Assembly (NCBI GenBank): GCA_944326705.1
Contig: CALVEY010000019.1
Span: 1-45,632 of the forward strand
Length of the DNA stretch: 45,632 nt
Direction: 5' to 3'
From: an uncultured Mucispirillum sp.
GTDB lineage: Bacteria; Chrysiogenota; Deferribacteres; Deferribacterales; Mucispirillaceae
Below the pieces are notes generated by a model. The model was not told where the DNA came from. It did no database searches and saw nothing but the letters and a program-made list of their open reading frames with translations. A program made the position numbers and the translations under genes. Position 1 is the first letter of the stretch. Each line of letters begins with the position of its first letter. Below, in pieces: positions 1 through 7,618 of the stretch.

Positions 1-52
1 TAACTCTAGTAAATATTTTATTTTAATTATTATATAGTTATTAGTATTATTA

Positions 53-74
53 TAAAAAAATGGGGGTGAAGCAG
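53..74 (+). repeat. 22-bp repeat, left copy (inverted partner at 45557-45578)
   Basis: Seven A, then tgggggtgaagcag, preceded by one T. The reverse complement occurs exactly at 45557-45578, and identity stops immediately on both sides. In both places the copy points toward a gene in the same orientation starting roughly 30-50 bases downstream, so it could be a shared leader or regulatory element as easily as an end of a mobile segment. It also contains an ATG GGG GTG AAG CAG reading start, but no long frame follows. Confidence 0.75.
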
Positions 75-120
75 TTAACTTTTTTCTTGATTAATTTATT
101 TGATAATGATAAAAAAATAT

Positions 121-480
121 ATGAGCGAATTAAAGTATGATATCAAAAAAGTAGTAGAGTTTCTAGGCGGCGGTATAGATGAAACAATAGTTGCATCTCT
201 TATTGGCATATTTGTTTCATCTGTCAATGATGAATTTCCAGCATTTGCAGAAGCAGTTGCAGCTGATGACAGGCCAGCTATACACAAAATCGGTCATAAA
301 TTAAAAGGCTCATCAGCTAACCTTGGTTTTGAATCTTTTAGAAAACTTTGCGAAGATTTAGAACAGCATGCAAGAAATGACTTAGATTTTGATTACAAAG
401 CTACTTTTGAAAAACTTGGTCAAGAAAAGCAGGCTATTGAAGAATGGTTTGCATCAGTAAAAGCTGATTACGGTTTATAA
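121..480 (+). CDS. HPt (histidine phosphotransfer) domain protein
   Basis: A small single-domain histidine phosphotransfer protein that passes phosphoryl groups between response-regulator receivers and histidine kinases in a cytoplasmic phosphorelay. The diagnostic motif is GHKLKGSSANLG, with the phosphorylated His at about residue 59 counted from the chosen start. The rest is helical and acidic, as expected for a four-helix HPt bundle, and about 119 residues is a normal length. The start is uncertain: TTG at 100, ATG at 106 and ATG at 121 are all in frame and none has a clear Shine-Dalgarno sequence. I chose 121 because it gives a natural MSELKYD start. No kinase or receiver gene lies in this window, so it is an orphan relay component. 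Its stop lies 12 bases from the convergent gene on the other strand. Confidence 0.85.
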   Translation: MSELKYDIKKVVEFLGGGIDETIVASLIGIFVSSVNDEFPAFAEAVAADDRPAIHKIGHKLKGSSANLGFESFRKLCEDLEQHARNDLDFDYKATFEKLGQEKQAIEEWFASVKADYGL

Positions 481-492
481 GATAAAGTCTTT

Positions 493-849
493 TTAATTTA
501 TATAGTTAGATGGGCTTTCTTTTACCTTAGTAAACTGATTATTATTTTTAATAGTGGATTTGTATCCATCATTAAACATTTCTAAATAATGCTGCAGTTT
601 ACCTCTTTTTACAAGCAAATCAGAAATCTCATTACGGTATATTTCTGCCATATCATCAAGCATAACCACAAGCCGTTTTTTATCTTCATTATTTTCTGCA
701 TTCTGTGATTCTGCAATATATTTATCTACTGCATTATTAAGAGCAGATAAAAAATGGCGTATAGATATTATACGCATATCTGTAGCTTCTGCTTCACCTG
801 ATAAAAAATCTTTAAGTATTTTGTCTATTAATTTACCTTTGTTTTCCAT
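493..849 (-). CDS. hypothetical protein, helical
   Basis: Not a family I recognise. About 118 residues, strongly charged and predicted mostly alpha-helical, with no signal peptide, membrane segment or Cys/His metal motif. The reading frame extends six codons further, to an ATG at 867. The ATG at 849 (MENKGKLIDKILKDF) looks more natural, but neither start has a recognisable ribosome binding site. It converges on the HPt gene with a 12-base gap, so the two could share a terminator, although no strong hairpin is visible between them. Cytoplasmic location is inferred from composition only. Confidence 0.6.
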   Translation of the reverse strand: MENKGKLIDKILKDFLSGEAEATDMRIISIRHFLSALNNAVDKYIAESQNAENNEDKKRLVVMLDDMAEIYRNEISDLLVKRGKLQHYLEMFNDGYKSTIKNNNQFTKVKESPSNYIN

Positions 850-946
850 ACATAGAATAATCGGCATTATGTAAAAATACTTAAAAGAAATTTTAAAAAT
901 ATATTTATTTTATCTTTTTTAATTGAATATTTAAAAATATACTCTT

Positions 947-981
947 GCTGCCTGGCTTTTAATTTATATTAAACAGGCAGC
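947..981 (-). terminator. hairpin downstream of the 990-1505 gene
   Basis: Arms gctgcctg (947-954) and caggcagc (974-981) form a perfect 8-bp stem with a long AT-rich loop, 8 bases past the stop of the minus-strand gene. No uninterrupted T run follows directly, so it is a weak intrinsic terminator or an mRNA 3'-end stabiliser. Confidence 0.5.
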
Positions 982-989
982 TAATATTT

Positions 990-1505
990 TTAATCAACTG
1001 GATAGTCGAATGTTATTACTGGGATTTTTAACTTCTCTGCTGTTTCTTCTCTTATGTATAACTCAACTGGCGCACCATAAGGGTTATCAAAATATATATA
1101 ATCATTATCTATTTTATTTATGCTGTAAAAAGTTTCATAAGGTGTGCCGCCAGTTGTTTCACCAGTTACACGAAAAAGGTGTCTGCCATTTTCTTCTTTA
1201 TAATACATTGGTCTTTCAGTTTCTGGGAAATCTGCCGTAGCTCTTCTGTATTTAAAAAAATTTTCTTTCTTATTTATCCATACATAATCTGGTTCAATAT
1301 CATTATAAGCTTCTGATATACTCTGGTGTATAGCATAACATTTTGTTTTGCCGTCAATAGTTAATTTCTTGCAGTTTTTACCATCTTTTTTTTCATTTAA
1401 TTTAATCCATTTACCATATAAATCATCTGGAACAGTATCCGCATAAACACTGCCAAAACTTATAAAAAGTAAAAAGATTACTAATTTAACGATGTTATTT
1501 TTCAT
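990..1505 (-). CDS. secreted hypothetical protein
   Basis: About 171 residues. It begins with a clear Sec signal peptide (MKNNIVKLVIFLLFISFGSVYA, cleavage after VYA), so the mature protein is periplasmic or surface-exposed. The start at 1505 is fixed by GGGGTGA 5-6 bases upstream; an upstream in-frame ATG at 1559 would place 18 extra residues before the signal sequence. The mature part begins DDLYGKWIKL, which resembles the opening strand of small lipocalin-like beta-barrel proteins (GxW). Two Cys residues could form a disulfide. I do not recognise a family. It is divergent from the radical SAM gene across about 90 bases that must carry both promoters. Confidence 0.7.
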   Translation of the reverse strand: MKNNIVKLVIFLLFISFGSVYADTVPDDLYGKWIKLNEKKDGKNCKKLTIDGKTKCYAIHQSISEAYNDIEPDYVWINKKENFFKYRRATADFPETERPMYYKEENGRHLFRVTGETTGGTPYETFYSINKIDNDYIYFDNPYGAPVELYIREETAEKLKIPVITFDYPVD

Positions 1506-1598
1506 ATTACTCACCCCTTTGTATATAGTTATAATAACATACATATAATTATATTGCAATAAATATAAATTTATATATTATTACTTTTAAGGTGATAT

Positions 1599-2540
1599 AT
1601 GAGTGAATTAAAATACTTATTTGGTCCTGCTCCATCAAGAAGATTAGGCAGGTCGTTAGGCATAAATATAGTGCCTGCAAAAATATGCTCTCTTGACTGC
1701 CTTTACTGTGAAGTAGGCAGAACAAAAAAAGCAGTAATGCAGAGAAAGCCATATTATAAAGCTGGTGATATATTAAAAGAATTTAAAGAAAATTTTAATA
1801 AATTTGAAGATTTATGCGATGTTGTAACAGTAACAGGTGCAGGCGAGCCAACACTTAATTCTGAACTTGATAATATTATTACTGGTATTAAAGAGATTAC
1901 AGATAAACCATGCGCAATTCTTACTAACACGACAACTATACATATAAAAGAAGTATATGAAAGCCTTTTAAAGTTTGATATAGTTGTGCCAAGCCTTGAT
2001 GCTGTAACTGATAGTATTTTTAAAGCAGTAAATCTTCCAGAAAAATCTATTGATACTGAAAATATTATCTCAGGGCTTGAAAAATTTTCAAAAGAATATA
2101 AAGGGAAATTATTTATAGAAATACTTTTCTGCAAAAATATAAATGACAGCAAAGAACACATTGAAAAGCTTATAAAAGTATTAGAAAATATTAAATGCAC
2201 TAAAGTTCAGCTTGGCACAATTCACAGACCGCCCGCATACAGCACAGCTTATCCTGTAACTGATGAATTTTTACTAGATACTGCAAAAATATTTTTAAAA
2301 AATAATATTCCTGCAGAAGTTACAGGCGGCTTTTCAAGTGTATATAAATCATCAGCGTCCCTTAATCTACATGATTTAATCCATGCTCTTCTTAAAATGC
2401 GTCCATGTACTTTGCTTGATATGAGCGGCGTTTTTGGAAAAAGTGAAAGTGAAATAAAAGAAAGTATAGATATTTTAATTAAAGAAAATAAAATAAAGGC
2501 TGAATATTATAACTCTGATACATACTATACCACAGCATAA
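1599..2540 (+). CDS. radical SAM protein, COG0731 family
   Basis: A 313-residue radical SAM iron-sulfur oxidoreductase of the COG0731 group, which is related to wybutosine-type enzymes but of unproven bacterial function. Near the N-terminus FGPAPSRRLGRSLGINIVP is followed by CSLDCLYC, the CxxxCxxC ligands of the SAM-binding [4Fe-4S] cluster. VTGAGEPTL is the glycine-rich SAM-contact strand. The C-terminal ~70 residues look like a winged-helix segment (ALLKMRPCTLLDMSGVFG...). AGGTGATAT precedes the ATG at good spacing. It is monocistronic here and convergent with the NlpC/P60 lipoprotein gene, with only 20 bases between the two stops. The substrate cannot be told from sequence. Confidence 0.88.
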   Translation: MSELKYLFGPAPSRRLGRSLGINIVPAKICSLDCLYCEVGRTKKAVMQRKPYYKAGDILKEFKENFNKFEDLCDVVTVTGAGEPTLNSELDNIITGIKEITDKPCAILTNTTTIHIKEVYESLLKFDIVVPSLDAVTDSIFKAVNLPEKSIDTENIISGLEKFSKEYKGKLFIEILFCKNINDSKEHIEKLIKVLENIKCTKVQLGTIHRPPAYSTAYPVTDEFLLDTAKIFLKNNIPAEVTGGFSSVYKSSASLNLHDLIHALLKMRPCTLLDMSGVFGKSESEIKESIDILIKENKIKAEYYNSDTYYTTA

Positions 2541-2560
2541 GTTCAGCCTGTATTAAATTA

Positions 2561-3835
2561 TTAATTTTGTTTTGTTACAGTGTAGTTATGTTCTGCCATT
2601 TCTTTTTCATAGGAGCCGATTTTTGAGATTTTATCCATAATATTTGTTATCTCAATTATTTCAGGCTCTTTTGGCAGCTCTGGGGAAATAAGCGGCGATA
2701 TTTCTGATACTCTTATAACCCTTTGCCATATATTTACAAACTGCTCTTCTTTCAGTTTATTTTTAGCAACTTTTGCTATAAGCACTTTTTTACCATTATC
2801 ATTTAAAAGGCTGTTTACTGCATGATATATTACATAGTCGCCGTTTTCCATACCGCCATACATTATTACATGACCTTTAAAAAATATTAATGTTCTAAAT
2901 GGCTTTGCATTGCGTAAAACTGCATAAAATTCTTCTTCACTTTTTGGCTTATCAATCAATTTTTTACCAACCAATTTCTGCAGACCAGAACTTCTTGGAA
3001 TATCTGCACCAAAAACACGCCATAAGTCACGAACATAAGCAGAACAGTCTCTATACCCTTCTTTTCCACCCCAGTCGTATGGGTTATTTAACTGGCTTTC
3101 TGCCATAGCTTTCATTAATGCTTCATCATATACAGCATTGCCTATTACAAAAGAACCGTCTTTTAATGCTGTTGTATAGCTGCCCTCAGGAGTTAATATT
3201 ACTACCTTTTCATTATCCTGAGATAAAAGAGGCACTTTATCACCTATGCCGTATTTTACACTGCCTATTGTTATATTATCTTTAATCACTCTTATAAAAG
3301 GCATCTGCTGAATACCAGAAAAAGCAACCTGAGAATATATTTTGATTTTACCAGCAGGCACCCAGCCCCGCATAAACTCAGTCATAATATAGTAAAATTC
3401 CCTGTCTTTTGACCTGTGCAGAACAAATACAGGTGCAAATGCACTTATTCTTGTATACTGATTAGAATCAAACTTTTCATTACCTCTGTGGATTGTGTGG
3501 TTTGTAGGATAAAGACGCATATTAAGGCTTTCTGTAGTAAAGCCCACCTGCGGCACAACAATTGATGGAATACCGCTTACATTTCTATTATCTTTTATAT
3601 TTTCTAAGTCTTCCTTAGTCATTGGTCTGTCATCTATAAATGAGCCTTTATATGCAAGCCTGTCAAATGTTATTAACTTGCTTAATTCATAGCGGCTGAT
3701 TTCAAATAAATATTTATTTGTATCTGTATAAAAATAATAAGGTGAAAACTTGCTTTTACCAACTGATGAGCTGGAACAGGAAAGTATCATTGAGGTCAGA
3801 ATAACTGTTACGACTAATAATATCTTTTTGCTCAT
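2561..3835 (-). CDS. NlpC/P60-family lipoprotein with SH3-like domains
   Basis: A 424-residue predicted lipoprotein and cell-wall hydrolase. The N-terminus is a lipoprotein signal sequence ending in ILSC, with the lipidated Cys at 20. A central segment (about 95-235) has the spacing of bacterial SH3 domains (NMRLYPTN, RGWVPAGKIKIYS). The catalytic NlpC/P60 domain spans about 240-375: Cys264 in YRDCSAYVRDL, His322 in FKGHVIMYGG and His338 in YHAVNS form a plausible Cys-His-His triad. The family cleaves peptidoglycan stem peptides in the periplasm. A ggagg site overlaps the end of the upstream DUF2007-like gene, 11 bases away, so the two are probably one operon. The C-terminal ~50 residues are a charged tail without a recognised fold. 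Confidence 0.87.
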   Translation of the reverse strand: MSKKILLVVTVILTSMILSCSSSSVGKSKFSPYYFYTDTNKYLFEISRYELSKLITFDRLAYKGSFIDDRPMTKEDLENIKDNRNVSGIPSIVVPQVGFTTESLNMRLYPTNHTIHRGNEKFDSNQYTRISAFAPVFVLHRSKDREFYYIMTEFMRGWVPAGKIKIYSQVAFSGIQQMPFIRVIKDNITIGSVKYGIGDKVPLLSQDNEKVVILTPEGSYTTALKDGSFVIGNAVYDEALMKAMAESQLNNPYDWGGKEGYRDCSAYVRDLWRVFGADIPRSSGLQKLVGKKLIDKPKSEEEFYAVLRNAKPFRTLIFFKGHVIMYGGMENGDYVIYHAVNSLLNDNGKKVLIAKVAKNKLKEEQFVNIWQRVIRVSEISPLISPELPKEPEIIEITNIMDKISKIGSYEKEMAEHNYTVTKQN

Positions 3836-3846
3836 ATAACCTCCGA

Positions 3847-4077
3847 TTATTTTTTGCTGTCACTATCTATTCTGCTTTCATATTCTGACAGGTATTCTCT
3901 TGCTTTGCTGCATAAATGTTCCGGCACAGTTAATTCTACCATACCATCTTTTAAATGCTCTAAAGCTTTTGGAACAACAACATACCCCTTAATCACAGCA
4001 GGGATACCTTTTGACATTAAATATGATGATGCTTTATCAGCAGCTTTTCTGCTTTTATATTCTCTAATCTTTATCAT
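3847..4077 (-). CDS. DUF2007-like small protein
   Basis: About 76 residues from the ATG at 4077; an in-frame ATG at 4113 would add 12 residues unlike the family. The pattern, an N-terminal beta strand (MIKIREY), a helix carrying A..A..L...GIPAVI, then VELTVPEHLCSKAREYLSEYE, matches the ferredoxin-like DUF2007 (putative signal-transducing) family. The biochemical role of the family is unknown. It is the first gene of a probable two-gene operon with the NlpC/P60 lipoprotein. Its promoter must lie in the intergenic region at 4078-4210, next to the DnaA boxes. Confidence 0.65.
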   Translation of the reverse strand: MIKIREYKSRKAADKASSYLMSKGIPAVIKGYVVVPKALEHLKDGMVELTVPEHLCSKAREYLSEYESRIDSDSKK

Positions 4078-4432
4078 ATCTAGCCATAATATATTATTTT
4101 CGGTAAAATGCAATAAAAAATAAGTAAAAAAATTTTATTCTTTTATATTCATTATTAATTACTTATAAATCAAATCTAATGAACTGCTGTTACATTTAAT
4201 TAAACTATTTTGTGGATAACCTGTGGATAACTTTTTCCTAATATAATGCTTAAAACTATTGATATTTCAAGAATATATAAAATTACCTTTATATATCAAT
4301 AGTTTATAAAAAAGTATTGATATATAAGGCAAAACTTTTGTCAAGCATTTTTTTTAAAATTAAATTGTGGTTAAGCTGTGGATAACTTATGTTGATAGAG
4401 ATTATTTTTTCAGATTTAGCAAGCTCTTTACT
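4078..4432. promoter_or_regulatory. intergenic region with three DnaA boxes and ATTGATAT motifs
   Basis: Three exact TGTGGATAA sequences at 4211-4219, 4222-4230 and 4377-4385. Read on the minus strand they match the DnaA consensus TTATCCACA. The first two form a double box separated by 2 bp (TTATCCACA-GG-TTATCCACA on the minus strand). Between them and the third box lie three copies of [CG]TATTGATAT: 4256-4265 (+), 4293-4302 (-) and 4314-4323 (+). The surroundings are extremely AT-rich. No gene is visible here. The same combination recurs at 24.0-24.6 kb. Origin, DnaA-titration site or DnaA-regulated promoter are all possible. Confidence 0.6.
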
Positions 4433-4462
4433 ATGCTGCTTAAAAAATAAGCAGCATTTTTT
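4433..4462 (+). terminator. plus-strand intrinsic terminator with no annotated gene upstream
   Basis: atgctgctta (4433-4442) and taagcagcat (4448-4457) form a perfect 10-bp stem with a 5-base loop, followed directly by a run of T. This is a textbook Rho-independent terminator for rightward transcription, yet all nearby genes run leftward. In the leftward direction no T run follows the stem. It suggests a plus-strand non-coding transcript from the DnaA-box region. Confidence 0.75.
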
Positions 4463-4474
4463 ACATAATTTTTT

Positions 4475-4711
4475 TTATTTTACCCATAATACAGGCGCTG
4501 AAAATGGTGTATGAGAGCCTGTTATTAAAGTATCTGTTCCTTTATATTTTTTTATAATTTCATTTCTTGATTTAACAGCTGCTTTTTTATCTACATCAAA
4601 GCTGACTGCTGTTTCTGGATATTTCATCTGCACATTATATATGTGAAATAAATCTGCCACATAATGAGGCGAACCCCATTTATTTGTCCAATAAATGGGG
4701 TTCGCCTCATA
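4475..4711 (-). pseudogene. 3' remnant of a metallo-beta-lactamase-fold hydrolase gene
   Basis: The readable fragment (VADLFHIYNVQMKYPE..., ending LITGSHTPFSAPVLWVK) is the C-terminal end of an MBL-fold metallo-hydrolase: the FDVDKKAAVKSRNEI helix and the GSHTPF strand-loop are the family's last conserved blocks. The metal-binding HxHxDH half is absent. The frame is open upstream through a 21-bp perfect inverted repeat, reading about WTNKWGSPHYVADLF, back to the secF stop at 4730, with no start codon except GTG at 4660. About three quarters of the gene has therefore been lost, apparently by a deletion that left an inverted duplication at the junction. It is probably not functional. Confidence 0.65.
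4664..4710. repeat. perfect 21-bp inverted repeat with 5-bp loop
   Basis: Arms at 4664-4684 (begins atgaggcgaaccccat) and 4690-4710 are exact reverse complements around a 5-base loop (tgtcc). It lies 19 bases past the secF stop and could act as a 3'-end structure for the sec operon, but no T run follows on the minus strand. The arm nearer the pseudogene is part of that gene's old coding sequence. Confidence 0.85.
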
Positions 4712-4729
4712 AAAGCAGGCTTTACATAT

Positions 4730-5647
4730 TTATTTAACTGTTTTTTTACCTTTCAGCATTTTAATATTATACACAAGTGAGCTTGCAATACCTATTGATG
4801 AATAAGTACCAATGATAATACCTGCTATCATAACAATAGCAAAGCCTTTAATAACTTCTCCGCCAAAAACTGCCAAGCTTATTACAGCAAGCAGTGTGGA
4901 AGTAGATGTTAATATTGTTCTTGAAAGTGTTTCGTTAATACTAATATTCATACTTTCCATTAAAGTTTTATGCTCATCCATTCTTGCTCTTTCTCTGATT
5001 CTGTCAAAAATAACGATTTTATCGTTTAATGAGTAACCAACAACTGTTAAAAGAGCAGCTAAAACTGTTAAATCAAAAGTAACATTTACAGCTATAATAA
5101 CACCGAGAGTAAGGATAATGTCATGTATTAATGCTATAATAGAGCTTGTTGCAGACATTAATTCAAACCTTATAGCAACATATATTAATATACCGATAAC
5201 AGCATAAAGCACTGCTAAAAAAGCCTGTCTTTTTAAGTCTTTACCAACCTGTGGACCAACCTGTTCAACACTGTCTATTACAACTTTGCCGCCTTCAGAA
5301 AATTTTGTTTCTAAAGAGCTGCTGATAGTATCAGAGATTTTTTTCAAATCTTCGCCACCTGCACCCTGGTCAACTTTGATTCTGAATGAGCTGTCTGTGC
5401 CTAATGTTTGTATGCTGACACTTGCGCCAATATCCTGACTTAATGTAGTTCTCATTTTATCAATATCAACTGGTTTTTCAAATGTTACCTGCACACTTGT
5501 ACCGCCAGAGAAATCTACACCATAGTTAAAGCCTTTGCCAAAAATTAAAGCAAGCCCTATAATGCAGAGTATAATAGAGACTGTAAAATATATTTTAGAT
5601 TTACCAATAAAATCTATCTTTGTTCCTGTTTTAATTAATTCAAACAT
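4730..5647 (-). CDS. secF: protein translocase subunit SecF
   Basis: Membrane component of the SecDF-YajC complex, which uses the proton motive force to pull preproteins through SecYEG. It has 305 residues, the usual SecF length. A first membrane segment (about 17-37) is followed by FNYGVDFSGGTSVQV, the SecF signature, a periplasmic domain to about 135, then five membrane segments. These include the conserved region with GVIIAVNVTFDLTVLAALLTVVGYSLND and RIRERAR. The gene follows secD by 13 bases with gggagagacgtggt before the ATG, and is last in the order tgt-yajC-secD-secF. The MBL remnant and the inverted repeat lie just past its stop. Confidence 0.97.
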   Translation of the reverse strand: MFELIKTGTKIDFIGKSKIYFTVSIILCIIGLALIFGKGFNYGVDFSGGTSVQVTFEKPVDIDKMRTTLSQDIGASVSIQTLGTDSSFRIKVDQGAGGEDLKKISDTISSSLETKFSEGGKVVIDSVEQVGPQVGKDLKRQAFLAVLYAVIGILIYVAIRFELMSATSSIIALIHDIILTLGVIIAVNVTFDLTVLAALLTVVGYSLNDKIVIFDRIRERARMDEHKTLMESMNISINETLSRTILTSTSTLLAVISLAVFGGEVIKGFAIVMIAGIIIGTYSSIGIASSLVYNIKMLKGKKTVK

Positions 5648-5660
5648 ACCACGTCTCTCC

Positions 5661-7220
5661 CTATATACTTAAATGCTTTATAGTGCGTTTATACATAAAT
5701 GACATAAATATAGTTCTTGTTACAAATATTGCAGTAAACATAGAAGCTATAAGACCAACACTTAATGTAATTGCAAAGCCTTTAACAGGACCTGTTCCAA
5801 ACTGGAATAATACAACTGCTGCAATTAATGATGTTAAGTTAGAGTCAATAATTGCTGATAATGCTTTTGAATAGCCTATATCTATTGCATTAATAACAGT
5901 TCTGCCCTTTCTTAACTCTTCCCTTACACGCTCAAATATAAGAACGTTTGCGTCAACTGCCATACCAAGAGTAAGCATAATACCAGCAATACCAGGAAGT
6001 GTTAATGTAGCTTTAAACTGAGCAAGAACAGCTAAGATTAATAAAAGGTTTAATACAAGTGCAATATTGGCAGCCATACCACTTAAACGGTAGTATATGC
6101 CGATAAAAAGCACGATTAATACAAAACCTATAATACTTGCTGTTACACCGCTTCTAATAGAGTCATCACCAAGAGATGCACCAACTGTTCTGTTTTCTGC
6201 AACAGTAACAGGGGCAGGAAGTGAGCCGGCTTTTAAAACGATAGCTAAGTTATTTGCTTCTTTAAAAGTAAAGTTACCAGAGATACTTGCATCTCCGCCG
6301 GAAATAACTGTTTGTATTGTTGGTGCAGAATAAATTGTACCGTCAAGAACGATAGCAAGATTTTTCTGCAGGTTGTTTCTAGTGATTTCTTCAAAAAGTT
6401 TAGCACCAGTTGGGTCAAACTTAATAGCAACATAAGGTCTGTTATCCTGAGGCGATACCATAACTTCTGCATCCATTAAGTAACTGCCTGTTAATACTGG
6501 GTCTTTTTTAACTGCCATAGTAACAGTTGAAGGCAGAGTTTCGCCAGTAACTGGGTCTGTCATTTTATATGGAAGAAGTTCCACATCAATAGGCTGAGCC
6601 TGCTGACCTGCTTTAATTGCTTCTGCAGTAACATTTTCATCTACAAGGTGGAATGAAAGAACTGCTGTTTTACCTATTAAGTTAAGAGCTTCTTCAGGGT
6701 CTTCTAAACCAGGAAGCTGAACAACAATTTTATTGCTGCCTTGTTTTTGTATTAAAGGTTCAGCAACGCCAAACTCGTCAATCCTGTTTCTTAATACTTC
6801 AATAGACTGGTCTACAGCGTCAACTCTCCAGCGGTTTTCATCTGCATTTTTTATACCAAAAAGTATTGATTTTTCATTATCATCTAAACCAACCTGTGTA
6901 AGATAAGGATAGTTTTTTTCTATAGTATCAACAACTTTTTGTCTGTCTTTTTCATCAGATAAACCTACTGCTACATTAAAAACATTCTGCTTTCTAACAA
7001 ATGTATATTCTAACTGCTCGCTTTCTAAATCTTTGCGGATTTGTGCAGCAGCATTATCAATCTTGCCTTCAATGGCTTTATCAGTATCCACTTGTAAAAC
7101 AATGTGCATACCGCCCTGCAGGTCAAGACCTAAATTAATTTTTTCAGATATTGGGTATATTGCATAAACTGCCCATGCAAGCACAAGTACAATTAATACC
7201 CAGCGAGAAGTAAGCCCCAT
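5661..7220 (-). CDS. secD: protein translocase subunit SecD
   Basis: The larger partner of SecF in the proton-driven preprotein translocation motor. It has 519 residues. The N-terminal membrane segment is followed by LGLDLQGGMHIVLQVD, the SecD signature. The large periplasmic P1 domain contains NRIDEFGVAEPLIQKQGSNKIVVQLPGL. The C-terminal half has five membrane segments with LPGIAGIMLTLGMAVDANVLIFERVREELRKG, where the conserved Asp and Arg of the proton path sit. It starts 3 bases after the yajC stop, so translational coupling is likely. It shows no truncation or unusual residues. Confidence 0.97.
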   Translation of the reverse strand: MGLTSRWVLIVLVLAWAVYAIYPISEKINLGLDLQGGMHIVLQVDTDKAIEGKIDNAAAQIRKDLESEQLEYTFVRKQNVFNVAVGLSDEKDRQKVVDTIEKNYPYLTQVGLDDNEKSILFGIKNADENRWRVDAVDQSIEVLRNRIDEFGVAEPLIQKQGSNKIVVQLPGLEDPEEALNLIGKTAVLSFHLVDENVTAEAIKAGQQAQPIDVELLPYKMTDPVTGETLPSTVTMAVKKDPVLTGSYLMDAEVMVSPQDNRPYVAIKFDPTGAKLFEEITRNNLQKNLAIVLDGTIYSAPTIQTVISGGDASISGNFTFKEANNLAIVLKAGSLPAPVTVAENRTVGASLGDDSIRSGVTASIIGFVLIVLFIGIYYRLSGMAANIALVLNLLLILAVLAQFKATLTLPGIAGIMLTLGMAVDANVLIFERVREELRKGRTVINAIDIGYSKALSAIIDSNLTSLIAAVVLFQFGTGPVKGFAITLSVGLIASMFTAIFVTRTIFMSFMYKRTIKHLSI

Positions 7221-7223
7221 AAT

Positions 7224-7586
7224 CTATTTATTCTCCTTAACTGCTGTATCTGTAACTGTATTATATGTTGCAGGGTCAAGTTTATCAGCAATAGCTGTTC
7301 TAAACATACGAACTTTTGTGCTGCCTAAATCAACTACCATAACATTACCATCAATAGAGTAAATTGTGCCAATCATTCCTGCATTAGTTAAAACAGTGTC
7401 CCCTGCTTTTAATGCGTCAAGCATAGCAGCATGCTGTTTTTGTCTTTTTTGCTGTGGACGGATAAGTAAGAAATAAAAAATAACAACCATTAATATAATA
7501 GGCATAAAGCTCATTAAACCACCCATGGCTGTTTGTGGAGCAGCACCTGCTGCTGTCTGTGCATAAGCTGCAGATTCAAAAAACAT
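7224..7586 (-). CDS. yajC: preprotein translocase subunit YajC
   Basis: A 120-residue single-span inner-membrane protein that associates with SecDF. The sequence has an unusually long Ala-rich N-terminus, one membrane helix (SFMPIILMVVIFYFLLI) and then the RPQQKRQKQH motif typical of YajC. A cytoplasmic SH3-like domain follows (ALKAGDTVLTNAGMIGTIYSID). It lies 32 bases after tgt and 3 bases before secD. Aggaggt-like bases precede the ATG on the minus strand. The tgt-yajC-secDF order is conserved in many Gram-negative bacteria, which supports the call. Confidence 0.96.
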   Translation of the reverse strand: MFFESAAYAQTAAGAAPQTAMGGLMSFMPIILMVVIFYFLLIRPQQKRQKQHAAMLDALKAGDTVLTNAGMIGTIYSIDGNVMVVDLGSTKVRMFRTAIADKLDPATYNTVTDTAVKENK

Positions 7587-7618
7587 GTTAATACCTCCAA
7601 GTATTATAAAATATTTAA

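Noticed and set aside
1754-2200. Long minus-strand reading frame inside the radical SAM gene
   Set aside because: It is the complement of an intact gene with strong motifs, lacks a ribosome binding site and has low-complexity composition. Similar shadows within sdhA, der, gltX, secD and the RND gene were dropped for the same reason.
4664-4710. Classical intrinsic terminator of secF
   Set aside because: The stem is perfect, but no T run follows on the minus strand, and one arm is decayed coding sequence. Recorded as an inverted repeat instead.
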